DNA of 64,000 bases, from assembly GCA_964448115.1 (NCBI GenBank), contig CAYUVA010000020.1:7226-71225 (forward strand). The letters are read 5' to 3'. The notes under the pieces were generated by a model. That model ran no database searches and was not told where the DNA came from. It worked only from the letters and a program-made list of their open reading frames with translations. Of this stretch, positions 50,781 through 59,319 are shown piece by piece (position 1 is the first letter of the stretch; the number at the start of each line of letters is the position of its first letter). Both the position numbers and the translations under genes were made by a program. The stretch is from CAYUVA01 sp964448115 [NCBI: uncultured bacterium]. GTDB lineage: Bacteria; CAYUVA01.

Positions 50781-51674
50781 TTATCCATCAAAGACCGTTA
50801 CCATGTTCCTGCCTGCTGCCTTTGAGCGATAAAGCGCCTGGTCAGCATGAATAATTAGCGTGTCAACCGAGTTTATCTTCTTGGTGAAGGAAGCTACTCC
50901 GATGCTAACCATGACTTTCATCTCATCGTTATCAGAGAATTTATAGCTCTCTATATACTTCCTTAACTTCTCCGCCACGAAGTGCGCCTCGTTGCTTGCG
51001 GTCTCCGGCAGGGCTACAACGAACTCCTCGCCGCCGTAACGGCACGCAATATCATGCTTGCGCAGCTTCTTGATCAGAATCTTGCCCAACTCTTTCAAGA
51101 CCTTGTCCCCGACGGCATGACCGTAAGTATCGTTTATGTCCTTGAAGTGATCGATATCTATCATCAAGATGGATAGCTCTCGCTGGTATCTTCTGGCTCT
51201 ATATAGCTCCTTCTCCAGTTCCTCAAGGAAATGCTGACGGTTATGAAGACCGGTGAGATCATCGGTGGTAGCCCGGCTGTAGATCTTGTCCTGGTAGGAG
51301 ATCTCGACCCTATCGCGGTGCAAAAATTGCAGGATGGTATTGCCCATCAATATCTTGTCTTCGTTCTTGAGCAGTCTCTTGTTAACCTTGTTGTTGTTTA
51401 CGAAGGTACCGTTGGTGCTGTCCAGGTCAAATATATAGTATCGCTCATTGCCCTTTTTATCCTTGCTTTTAACTATCTGGCAGTGGGTTCTGGACATCAT
51501 CCTGTCCAGAATCTGTATATCGCAGTTATCGCCGCGACCGATGATGGTGTGATCCTTCTCGATCACGTACTCCTTGCCGATACTCGGTCCCCCAAGCGTA
51601 ATCAGTACCACTCGTTCCTTGTCCAAGGAGAGTTTCGAGTACGGTATCTTTTGGGTGGATTCTTTCTCAACCAT
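50781..51674 (-). CDS. FHA-GGDEF diguanylate cyclase
   Basis: A 297-residue protein. An FHA domain (about 25-115; G-R-G-D-N-C-D-I-Q, S-R-T-H-C and D-S-T-N-G-T-F-V-N) binds phosphothreonine partners. A GGDEF domain (about 130-297) follows, with the active loop R-Y-G-G-E-E-F and the D-I-D-H-F-K-D-I-N-D-T-Y-G-H substrate region intact. It should make c-di-GMP in response to Ser/Thr phosphorylation, so the Ser/Thr kinase at 30436-32580 is a plausible upstream partner (inference). It starts with an ATG; pfkA is downstream on the same strand. Confidence 0.92.
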   Translation of the reverse strand: MVEKESTQKIPYSKLSLDKERVVLITLGGPSIGKEYVIEKDHTIIGRGDNCDIQILDRMMSRTHCQIVKSKDKKGNERYYIFDLDSTNGTFVNNNKVNKRLLKNEDKILMGNTILQFLHRDRVEISYQDKIYSRATTDDLTGLHNRQHFLEELEKELYRARRYQRELSILMIDIDHFKDINDTYGHAVGDKVLKELGKILIKKLRKHDIACRYGGEEFVVALPETASNEAHFVAEKLRKYIESYKFSDNDEMKVMVSIGVASFTKKINSVDTLIIHADQALYRSKAAGRNMVTVFDG

Positions 51675-51726
51675 ATACAGGTACTATATCACATTAAAAT
51701 CGAAATCTGAATATATCTTAGACAGA

Positions 51727-52503
51727 TTATTGCAGGAATGCCTTGAACCCCTCGATTGTTGGTGGGATAAGCTTCTTGTGAGCCTGGAGCTTTTCTAGCA
51801 AGGTGGGATCTTCATCAATAGCCTTAAGCCACATATCCAGAATATCGGTTCCCGCTGGCTTCGGCTCAAGTTTACCGCAGACTACGCTAGCTTGGAACGA
51901 GGTCATTCCGGCATCTTTGGCTGCCAGGAAATTCTCGGCAGCTATCTTGCCAAAATCGAAGGCATCGATGTTCACCCGCTGCACCTTTTCTCCCTTAGCC
52001 TTAAACAGCAGCATAATAAATTTCTTCATGACCTGCTCATCCAGTGGAAGGCGCTTGCTGGCTGCACCGATCATGACCATGTTTTGAGCCTTGCCGCTGC
52101 CTGCCTTGCGAGCAAGGTCTTCCGAGTTGACTAAAATATGATTTTTAAGGCTCTCAAGTTTATCGATTATCTCCTCGAGCTGCGGGTAGTCGGGTATATT
52201 CACATAGGGATTGGAGCTGGCTACAATTATCCCGTCATAGCTAAGATATCCTACATATCTAAGCGTCTCCAACGGCTCTACGCTCAAGATCATATCTGCC
52301 GATCCGGCGGGAACCAGGTCGCTGAATATCTGCTTATCCGAGATTCGTATATGCGAGCTGACTGCACCGCCTCGCTGAGCCATCCCATGAACCTCGGACT
52401 GCTTGAAGTTATACCCCATGCTCATCGCCGAGTTGTCTATGATAAACGAAATGGAAAGTATCCCTTGTCCACCGACTCCGCAGGTGATAATATCGTACTT
52501 CAT
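51727..52503 (-). CDS. iorB: indolepyruvate oxidoreductase subunit beta
   Basis: A 258-residue gamma-type subunit of the 2-oxoacid:ferredoxin oxidoreductase family. It opens Y-D-I-I-T-C-G-V-G-G-Q-G-I-L-S, then E-V-H-G-M-A-Q-R-G-G, the family signature. IorB binds in a complex with IorA to oxidise aryl pyruvates such as indolepyruvate to acyl-CoA. It is longer than the usual 200 residues; the extra C-terminal stretch (about 195-258) is helical and Lys/Pro-rich. The ATG has AGGGGGA upstream. It lies 15 bases after iorA. Confidence 0.88.
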   Translation of the reverse strand: MKYDIITCGVGGQGILSISFIIDNSAMSMGYNFKQSEVHGMAQRGGAVSSHIRISDKQIFSDLVPAGSADMILSVEPLETLRYVGYLSYDGIIVASSNPYVNIPDYPQLEEIIDKLESLKNHILVNSEDLARKAGSGKAQNMVMIGAASKRLPLDEQVMKKFIMLLFKAKGEKVQRVNIDAFDFGKIAAENFLAAKDAGMTSFQASVVCGKLEPKPAGTDILDMWLKAIDEDPTLLEKLQAHKKLIPPTIEGFKAFLQ

Positions 52504-52518
52504 CGAGTTTCCCCCTAT

Positions 52519-54099
52519 CTACTTCTTGCGAGCGGTTTGGATGCACTCTCTTTGAGGTATTATCACCGATAATCCCTCGTATTCCAACTCTTCCTTGAAT
52601 ACCTTGACATTCTCCAGGTGATGCCTTCGGTGCGGATAGATGACCCGGATATGCTTCTCATCCACGCCCAGTCCTTTGATAAGATTTATCAATCCTTGGC
52701 CGCTGGTCAAGGTTGGTTGTCCGCCGGTCATGGCTACTGTTCCGTTATCCATGATCACCAATGTCATGGGGGTATTCTCCTGTACAGCCCCGATTAGCGG
52801 AGTTATCCCGGAGTGTCCGAAGGTTGAGTCGCCGATCACCGCTGCCACATGTTTCATCCCCGCATCGGCAGCCCCCTTAGCCATGCTGACGCTAGCGCCC
52901 ATGTCAACGCAACTTGAGATTGCACTAAAAGGAGGATAAAAGCCTAGGGTATAGCAGCCTATGTCGCTGAAGGCGGTCTTTACACCAAGCTCGTTCATCG
53001 CTTCCTTGAGCGCATGGAATGCGTCTATGTGTCCGCAACCAACGCACAATTGAGGTGGCCTGGCCGGAAGCCCCTTAGGTACAGCAACAGTCGGCTTTGA
53101 TTCGATGCCCAAGGCTACCTTGACCAGGTCGGGATTCAACTCTCCAGTCAAGGGTAGATGACCGCTTAACTTGCCGATAACCTTCTTGGTTCCTAGCACA
53201 CCATTCAGATTTCGCTCAATGAATGGATATCCATCCTCGACCACCAGTATCCCCTCGACCTGGCTGGCAAACCTGCGGATAAGCTCAACCGGCAGTGGAT
53301 ACATCCCGATTTTCAGGTAAGGTGGCAGCTCATTCTCCATGACCGCCTCCCTGAAATAGTTATAGCCGACGCCGCTGGCGATAACGCCCAGCTTCCTATT
53401 CGCTGACTCTAGATGCATCATGTTCAACGGTGAATTCTCCGAGGCTTGCAGGAGACGAGGTTGCTTTTCTATCAGTATGGAGTACTGAACCCTGGCATTG
53501 GTGGGCAGCAGTGTCCACCTGGCGAAGTTCTGCGAGGGATCAAGGATATTCTGCGGCATTCTGGTTTGAGTAACCACATTCGCCCTGCTATGGGCGAGCC
53601 TGGTAACCAGTCGCACCATGACTGGCAGCTCCAGTTCCTGGGACAACTGATATGCCAGGTAGGTCATGTCATAGGCTTCCTGCTGGTTGGAAGGCTCAAA
53701 GCATGGTATCTGGGCCAAGTGAGCGTAGTACCGTGAGTCCTGCTCGTTCTGGCTGGAGTGCATGCCGGGGTCATCTGCAACTGCCAGCACCAATCCCCCT
53801 CTAGTACCGGTTATTGCTGAGTTCATGAAGGGGTCTGCTGCCACATTCAGTCCGACATGCTTCATGTTGACCAGCGCCTTTTTGCCGGCAAAGGACATGC
53901 CGAGTGCTTCCTCGTAGGCGACCTTCTCGTTTGCAGACCATTGTGCATGTATATCAAGTTTGTTTCTCTTGGCGTAAGACTCGACGAACTCGAAGATCTC
54001 GGTAGCCGGCGTACCCGGGTAAGAGAATACGCCACTCAATCCGGCATCGATCGCTCCCAGTCCAACCGCCTCGTCTCCAAGAAGTATTTCCTGTCCCAT
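52519..54099 (-). CDS. iorA: indolepyruvate:ferredoxin oxidoreductase alpha subunit lacking the ferredoxin domain
   Basis: A 526-residue protein. The pyrimidine-like domain is at about 1-190, and the TPP-binding domain near 355-490 (C-V-G-C-G-H, G-D-S-T-F-G-H-S-G and M-D-N-G-T-V-A-M-T-G-G). The family normally ends with an 8Fe-ferredoxin domain holding two C-x-x-C-x-x-C motifs. Here the protein stops right after I-I-P-Q-R-E-C and has no such domain. The stop is a normal codon with iorB 15 bases away, so the truncation is natural rather than a frame error visible here. A separate ferredoxin may carry electrons. Confidence 0.88.
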   Translation of the reverse strand: MGQEILLGDEAVGLGAIDAGLSGVFSYPGTPATEIFEFVESYAKRNKLDIHAQWSANEKVAYEEALGMSFAGKKALVNMKHVGLNVAADPFMNSAITGTRGGLVLAVADDPGMHSSQNEQDSRYYAHLAQIPCFEPSNQQEAYDMTYLAYQLSQELELPVMVRLVTRLAHSRANVVTQTRMPQNILDPSQNFARWTLLPTNARVQYSILIEKQPRLLQASENSPLNMMHLESANRKLGVIASGVGYNYFREAVMENELPPYLKIGMYPLPVELIRRFASQVEGILVVEDGYPFIERNLNGVLGTKKVIGKLSGHLPLTGELNPDLVKVALGIESKPTVAVPKGLPARPPQLCVGCGHIDAFHALKEAMNELGVKTAFSDIGCYTLGFYPPFSAISSCVDMGASVSMAKGAADAGMKHVAAVIGDSTFGHSGITPLIGAVQENTPMTLVIMDNGTVAMTGGQPTLTSGQGLINLIKGLGVDEKHIRVIYPHRRHHLENVKVFKEELEYEGLSVIIPQRECIQTARKK

Positions 54100-54527
54100 A
54101 TCTAGTCTCGCTTGGTTAACAGATCTAGTTTAACAAAACTAAAGCATATTTTACCGTAACTTAACTCAAGGTGATATTAGTAAGTGAGGTTCTATTTGTC
54201 AATCGAAGTCATGTCCGAGATCTTCTGTTATCTTGTTATCCTGGAAGCAACACATATTATCCTAATTCAAGACGAAAATTTCAGATACTGTTTCCTTTGC
54301 CTTCTGCCCTAAAACTACACCTTGCTATGGGCGGTAGAAAAAGTCTAGTGCATCTGGACGGGAAAAAGATAATATGATATAGAGATATCTCGCTTAAAGA
54401 TGTTGTTAGATGTGCACCGATGCACTTGAGTGTCTTGGTTGAACCCAGAGACTCGCTGGACACTGAGGGATACCAAGAGAAATAACAGCACTAGCGAAGA
54501 TCTGTACCTGATTGACATTTGTTGCTT
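54100..54527. other. intergenic region before tRNA-Arg, no gene recognised
   Basis: This 428-base stretch between iorA and the tRNA holds no convincing gene on either strand. It contains a short inverted repeat (GTGCA CCGA TGCAC at about 54412-54425) and several AT-rich tracts that may include promoters for iorA or the tRNA, but no consensus pair stands out. A TTGACA at 54512 is too close to the tRNA to be its -35. Confidence 0.5.
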
Positions 54528-54601
54528 GCGCCAGTAGCTCAACTGGATAGAGCAACGGACTTCGAATCCGTAGGTCGCAGGTTCGAATCCTGCCTGGCGT
54601 A
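54528..54601 (+). tRNA. tRNA-Arg, anticodon TCG
   Basis: A complete cloverleaf: acceptor GCGCCAG (54528-54534) pairs with CTGGCGT (54594-54600, one G.U) with discriminator A at 54601. D-stem GCTC/GAGC, anticodon stem ACGGA/TCCGT with loop CTTCGAA (anticodon TCG at 54562-54564), and T-stem GCAGG/CCTGC with loop TTCGAAT. CCA is not encoded. It decodes CGA (and CGN by wobble). Confidence 0.95.
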
Positions 54602-54750
54602 TGATAATCAAAAGCACCGTGTATTGGGGATCCGAGCGCCACCTAGGTTACAGGAGGGTGATAAAACATATCTATCTATATGTAAGCAGTCTCCGTATTT
54701 TTGCTCTACCGGTTACTGCATCGTTGCCCTTTTGGGAGCTTTATGACACA

Positions 54751-55446
54751 ATGAGATACATGATGATTTATTTGGCGAGCGACAGCATTGGGAAGGCGAT
54801 AATGGAGGTTATCAAGACCCGGCTGTCATCCATGGGCGTTCAAATCGAGGATCTCGGTGCGTTTGCAAGCGGACTCGAGGCACTCAGCGCCTTGGGAGCA
54901 AAACTCGCAGACTCCGATGGAGCAAAGGCTATGCTTATCGCCAAGGAGGGCTGTGGGCTTTCAATAATTGCCAATCGAGGATCTCATATCCGAGCGGTCA
55001 ATGCGAGCGAGCAAAGATATGTTGATGATGGCTGCTGCCATTATGGAGTGAATCTTGTCATCCTCGACCCTCAGTACCTGGGCATTAAGCTAATTATCGA
55101 TCTAGCTGTAGCTTTTTGTGATCTAAAAAGCTGTTTTGGTAATACGATCACCTCAAGATACTTGGCAAAGGAAGAACAAAAAGGAAGGGATGTCAATCCT
55201 TATACATCAGCTAACGCTCAGAAGCATATCGCAGAACCTTCATCATTACCCTCAAGGGAGGCTGCCTTCGAGCGGGAGATCTATCACGCTCAAAATGGAG
55301 AGCTGATCTCAGAGGTTAAAGTACGCGATTTGGCTCACAAGGGGATAAAAGAGATAAGAATCGGCAAGGTGATAATCATAACGCCAGCAGCGAAGGATCT
55401 GTTGAAGGAAAAAAATATAAAGCTTATAAAAGATAATACCGATTGA
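54751..55446 (+). CDS. RpiB/LacA/LacB-like protein with C-terminal extension
   Basis: About 231 residues. Residues 5-130 resemble the RpiB sugar-phosphate isomerase fold: I-Y-L-A-S-D-S-I-G, V-Q-I-E-D-L-G, then A-K-E-G-C-G-L-S-I-I-A-N-R, where RpiB has C-G-T-G-I-G-M-S-I-A-A-N-K. The equivalent Cys and anion-hole region is altered. Residues about 165-231 form an extra domain ending I-I-I-T-P-A-A-K-D-L, a segment like those I recall from microcompartment-locus enzymes (uncertain). ATG 54751 is weakly supported; ATGs at 54760 and 54763 are alternatives. A TPP-enzyme relic lies just downstream, suggesting remains of a sugar-degradation operon. Confidence 0.65.
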   Translation: MRYMMIYLASDSIGKAIMEVIKTRLSSMGVQIEDLGAFASGLEALSALGAKLADSDGAKAMLIAKEGCGLSIIANRGSHIRAVNASEQRYVDDGCCHYGVNLVILDPQYLGIKLIIDLAVAFCDLKSCFGNTITSRYLAKEEQKGRDVNPYTSANAQKHIAEPSSLPSREAAFEREIYHAQNGELISEVKVRDLAHKGIKEIRIGKVIIITPAAKDLLKEKNIKLIKDNTD

Positions 55447-55462
55447 TGATGGGGATCTTATC

Positions 55463-55672
55463 ATGCGCCTCACCTGTGGACAGATCGTTGCAGAATATCT
55501 GATTCAGGCTAAGGATCCTTATATAATTGGCATTGCAGGTCACGGATGCCTGGGGCTGATCGATGCTCTTGATTGCGGCAGACCAGCGCTGTTAGAGATA
55601 CTGGTCAATAGACAGTATCCCTACAGCGGCAGCCCCGCAGTAGGCTGGTGGGATGTACCCATCCCAACTTAA
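55463..55672 (+). pseudogene. relic of a TPP-dependent enzyme with internal deletion
   Basis: A 69-codon open frame with a GGGGA ribosome site. Residues 1-36 match the N-terminus of acetolactate-synthase-like TPP enzymes (M-R-L-T-C-G-Q-I-V-A-E-Y-L, then I-A-G-H-G-C-L-G-L). Residues 37-69 match the C-terminus of the same kind of protein (R-P-A-L-L-E-I-L-V-N-R, then A-V-G-W-W-D-V-P-I-P). The expected 450 or more central residues, including the TPP site, are missing. The frame is intact across the junction, consistent with an in-frame deletion. A small functional protein is unlikely but not excluded. Confidence 0.65.
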
Positions 55673-55824
55673 GCAACTGCTATCGACAACCGCAGCGCCT
55701 ACCAGGTAAAGAATTTCTCCCCCACGATAAGGGAGGCGAACCTCCTTGGTAATGCAATAATACCCGGATATGGATCGCACTTGTTGGTTCAGCTCACAGT
55801 GAATATACTCGCGCACTGGTATTA

Positions 55825-57009
55825 TCAAAGCCGTATCTTGATATCGGAGACCGGGTAGCTGACGCAGGCGTGGATATAGCCACATGCCCGATCAGCCTGT
55901 CTGATTTTTGCCTGCGGTGCAATGAAAACCTGACCATCGAGGAGCTTCACCCGACAAACACTGCACTCCCCGCAGCGACAGCCAGGGTTTGCTATCAAAC
56001 CATTACGCTCCAGGGAATTGAGCAGAGGCTCCTTTGCCTTGACTGGGAATGAGCCGCCCTGAACAATGCTTACCGTAAAGGTGGTATCATCATTGATCTT
56101 TTTAGGGAAGCCGGGGACTAAGCCTATATCAGCCGGCGGTCCATATAACTCTCTTTTGATTTTATATTCAGGGACTCCCAGTTTCTCTAGCTCCGGCAGG
56201 ACATGATCATACATGGCAGCGGGACCGCAAAGATAGAACGTCTTGCCTTTAACATCCCCGATGCGCTTTTTTATAATCTCAGCGCTGATGTAGCCCTTAT
56301 TTCCCCTGTATCCATCAGGCGGTTCAGAGACCACCAGAGCATACTTGAAGGTCTTGATTCGCCGGTTCAGCAATGCCAGTTCCTTGCCGAAGATGACATC
56401 ATCCTTGAGGCGGCATCCATAGATAAGGTCGATATTCAAGTGCTGGTTAGTGGCAAGCATCCATCGTATCATGCTCATAAAAGGTGTGATTCCGCTTCCC
56501 CCGGCGATAAATACCAGGTCTTTGCCATCTATTAATGGCTCGTAATAAAAGTGTCCAAAGGGACCGCTAGCATCGACTTTGTCTCCGACCTTGAGGTTCT
56601 CAAGCAGGTATGGAGCTACGAAGCCTCCCGGATTATCTTTGATGGTAATATCGAGATAATCTACTGCTGGAGGGGATGAAATGCTATAAGCCCTGCTGGT
56701 ATGGACATCTTTTATCTGAAGGAAGATTTCTATGTACTGACCGGGACGAAATGGTGGTAATTCGGGTTGATCGATCCTTCTCAGGCGATAAGTCTTGGTT
56801 GATGCTGTTTCGATTATCACCTCGGCAACCTCAAGTATCATCCGCGATGGATGAAGTGCCTGAACCAACCGGTTACCTGCCTCGATAATTTCCTTGATCT
56901 CTACATCGCTTGTTTTGGGCTGCATAAAGGGCAAAAACCTCTTGCCGAGCGCATCTAAATGAGCGCCCATATCGTCGATAAAATATAAAATGCTTCTGAG
57001 CATGCTCAT
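55825..57009 (-). CDS. FAD/NAD(P) reductase with C-terminal 2Fe-2S ferredoxin domain
   Basis: A 394-residue electron-transfer flavoprotein of the ferredoxin-NADP reductase type. It has an FAD domain (about 60-160; R-A-Y-S-I-S-S-P-P), an NAD(P)-binding domain (165-290; I-A-G-G-S-G-I-T-P-F and F-Y-L-C-G-P-A-A-M), and a plant-type 2Fe-2S domain (about 310-394) with Cys in G-C-R-C-G-E-C-S-V-C and a last Cys in H-A-C. It would pass electrons from NAD(P)H to an oxidoreductase. The gene overlaps the phytoene-desaturase-like gene by an ATGA, so the two likely form a redox pair. Confidence 0.87.
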   Translation of the reverse strand: MSMLRSILYFIDDMGAHLDALGKRFLPFMQPKTSDVEIKEIIEAGNRLVQALHPSRMILEVAEVIIETASTKTYRLRRIDQPELPPFRPGQYIEIFLQIKDVHTSRAYSISSPPAVDYLDITIKDNPGGFVAPYLLENLKVGDKVDASGPFGHFYYEPLIDGKDLVFIAGGSGITPFMSMIRWMLATNQHLNIDLIYGCRLKDDVIFGKELALLNRRIKTFKYALVVSEPPDGYRGNKGYISAEIIKKRIGDVKGKTFYLCGPAAMYDHVLPELEKLGVPEYKIKRELYGPPADIGLVPGFPKKINDDTTFTVSIVQGGSFPVKAKEPLLNSLERNGLIANPGCRCGECSVCRVKLLDGQVFIAPQAKIRQADRACGYIHACVSYPVSDIKIRL

Positions 57010-58523
57010 TCCCCCCTCTCTCCTTTCTTGTGCTTGCGTACTATATCCGATGCAGCCATTGCGCCTGACATCATGGCAGGATCATATCCTCCGCCCATTG
57101 TCCAAGCGCCGACAAAGTACAATCCCTCCAGCGGTCCACGCTGATCAAGGCGCCATGCCACATTGTCGTAAGGGTAATGGTTAAATCCGTAAATGCTCCC
57201 ACCTATGTTCCCCGTGTAGCGGATATTGGTGATCGGGGTTGCCACCTCGACCACCTCGGCATACTTGCGCAATCCAGGCAAATAGCGCTCAGCAGCGGTA
57301 ATCATCTCATCAGCGATGCGATTCCTTGTCTTCAGGTACTCGTCTGGCTTGAGCCTTAGCCATGGCTTACCGTAATAGAGGCTTGTCAAGGTCAGCATGG
57401 TAGTGCCGGGGGGCGATATTTCCGGATCGACCATGTTGTAGCAGGTTACCGAAAAGTGCCTTTGGGTTTCGAGTGTCATTGCTCTTTTGTAAGCTATTTC
57501 ATGATCCCAATCGCTGTTGATGAAAAGCTCATGATCGGTTATTCCAAGCTCCCGTGGCGATCTTGCGATGCCCAGATAAACATTGAAGCTGGAAGGCGAA
57601 ATCTTCCGTATCCTTAGATTATCAAAGAACCTTTTAGAGATCTTGTCAGCACCGATAAGTTCATTGGCTGTAGTGAGCGGTGATGTGTTCGACAGTACCC
57701 ACTTAGCCCTATACTCGGTATCGTCATCGGCGATGACGCCAGTAACCCTGCCGTTGTGGATCGTGATCTTGCTTGCTCCGCATCCGAATCTGACCGTTCC
57801 GCCCATCTTCTCGAAGACTTCTATAAAGGCGTTGGAAAGGGCTTGTGAACGCCCCTTGATGAAGGCTGCACCGTACTTCATATACGAGGCGAGCATCACG
57901 GCGAAGTAGATATAGGATGCCTTTGAGGGAGGTAAGCCGATATATCCCCAGTATTGGGTGAGCACAGCTCTTGCTCGCCGATCGGTTACATCTCGTCTGA
58001 GCACTGTTTCGAGATCAGTATGTAGATAGCGCACCAGGTTCGGTGCCTCCAGTATTGCCTTGGCTGGGTTGGAGTTTGCCATGGCATCCTGGATGCGACT
58101 AAGCTCCCTACTTAGAGCGAATATGCGATCCAGGAATCGCTTGATTCCCAAGGCAGCATGAGGGAACTTCTCGCACAAGGTCGCCTCATATCCCTCCCTT
58201 CCGACCGGGAGCGTGATATCAAGTCCCGGAAAGATAGAGCGATACATGGTTGGAATATTTATAAACTCGACCTTTTCGGCGATCCCCAGCGACTCCAGGT
58301 ATCGATAAAGGCTTCCCCTCGCCCCTGGCTTCCCGATGCTGGATAGCTCGTGAAGCGCAACCTCGAACTCGTAGCGCCGGCGCACGAAGCTAGTCGCATA
58401 TCCACCAGGGACATTGTGTCGCTCCAGTAAAAGCGTATTCAAGCCGTTTTTTGCCAAAGAGGCAGCAGCCGAAAGCCCACCAAGCCCGGCTCCAATAACT
58501 ATAACATCATAAGTCTCGCTCAT
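57006..58523 (-). CDS. phytoene-desaturase/retinol-saturase-like FAD oxidoreductase
   Basis: A 505-residue protein opening with the dinucleotide fold V-I-G-A-G-L-G-G-L-S near 9-18, then E-R-H-N-V-P-G-G-Y-A. It ends in a C-terminal FAD motif (G-L-Y-F-V-G-A-W-T-M-G-G-G, about 467-479). It belongs to the CrtI/all-trans-retinol 13,14-reductase-like group, which acts on hydrophobic polyene or quinone substrates. No phytoene synthase is present. Translation is coupled to the downstream 2Fe-2S reductase (ATGA), suggesting NAD(P)H-driven reduction or desaturation of a lipid. No signal peptide. Confidence 0.85.
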   Translation of the reverse strand: MSETYDVIVIGAGLGGLSAAASLAKNGLNTLLLERHNVPGGYATSFVRRRYEFEVALHELSSIGKPGARGSLYRYLESLGIAEKVEFINIPTMYRSIFPGLDITLPVGREGYEATLCEKFPHAALGIKRFLDRIFALSRELSRIQDAMANSNPAKAILEAPNLVRYLHTDLETVLRRDVTDRRARAVLTQYWGYIGLPPSKASYIYFAVMLASYMKYGAAFIKGRSQALSNAFIEVFEKMGGTVRFGCGASKITIHNGRVTGVIADDDTEYRAKWVLSNTSPLTTANELIGADKISKRFFDNLRIRKISPSSFNVYLGIARSPRELGITDHELFINSDWDHEIAYKRAMTLETQRHFSVTCYNMVDPEISPPGTTMLTLTSLYYGKPWLRLKPDEYLKTRNRIADEMITAAERYLPGLRKYAEVVEVATPITNIRYTGNIGGSIYGFNHYPYDNVAWRLDQRGPLEGLYFVGAWTMGGGYDPAMMSGAMAASDIVRKHKKGERGE

Positions 58524-58665
58524 AAGATCCCTTTCTTTTAAGATTAAGAAACTACAAATAAGTTTATGTTAAAAAACAGTACAATTCCCTCTACTGAGGG
58601 CTTCAGCTTCTCTTTTTGCATATAAAAGTGCACCGCCCAGATAAAATGATGGAATCTTTGATGGG

Positions 58666-59319
58666 TCAATATCTCCTGCCGACACCAATGAATATTCCGT
58701 TTCCGCCGATATCTACATCACCTCCGCCAGCACCTGCTTCCTCGCCTTTAGCGCTGACCGAGCTGTAGCGATATAAAAATTCTGCGAAGAAGAATCGGGT
58801 AAAGAACCAGGATGCTCCAACTTGCACCCCGAATCCGAGGTCGCTACCAGAACTGCCCGGCTCCCAACCGGAAACATCCTCGGACCATTTTTGATAGATA
58901 AGATCGCCTCCAGCAGTAATACTAAGACTCTTTGAAAAATTATAAACATATCTTAATCCGGCTGATAGGGGATATGTGGAAAACTTGACCTCCTTTGATG
59001 GTATCTCTACGCCCTCGACTGGTTCGGTAACCACGGTTTCCCCTTTTACAGACAGGTAATGAAATCTAAGATCGATCTGGAGGTTCTTTGAGGGATTGTA
59101 CTGGAAAGCAAAGCCGGGGCTGAATCCACCGCTGCCGAATATCTCGGAGAATCCCTCATCAGAGGGCATGAAATAACCTGCCTTGAAGCTGAAGGCGTAG
59201 TTGAAAAAATCCCCCTCGAAATTATAGGCGAAAAGACCAAGGGGCAAGGAGAGCAAGGCTACGATGATGAGAGACAGCCCAAGAGAGTCGAATCTATAAT
59301 CCCTTTTGAAAAACATCAT
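58666..59319 (-). CDS. small outer-membrane beta-barrel protein
   Basis: A 217-residue protein with a signal peptide (about 1-30) and alternating amphipathic strands (F-K-A-G-Y-F, Y-P-L-S-A-G-L-R-Y-V-Y and F-F-A-E-F-L-Y-R-Y) typical of an eight-stranded OmpW/OmpX-like barrel, ending G-V-G-R-R-Y. The start overlaps the M64 peptidase stop by four bases (ATGA), so they form one operon. Function is unknown; a role in surface display or uptake linked to the peptidase is possible. Confidence 0.8.
   Translation of the reverse strand: MMFFKRDYRFDSLGLSLIIVALLSLPLGLFAYNFEGDFFNYAFSFKAGYFMPSDEGFSEIFGSGGFSPGFAFQYNPSKNLQIDLRFHYLSVKGETVVTEPVEGVEIPSKEVKFSTYPLSAGLRYVYNFSKSLSITAGGDLIYQKWSEDVSGWEPGSSGSDLGFGVQVGASWFFTRFFFAEFLYRYSSVSAKGEEAGAGGGDVDIGGNGIFIGVGRRY

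Noticed and set aside
54512-54517. TTGACA considered as the -35 of the tRNA-Arg promoter
   Set aside because: It is only 11 bases upstream of the mature tRNA, too close for a promoter.
58587-58600. CCCTC TACT GAGGG hairpin downstream of the M64/barrel operon, considered as a terminator
   Set aside because: The T-run on the minus strand begins about 10 bases after the stem, too far for a convincing intrinsic terminator.
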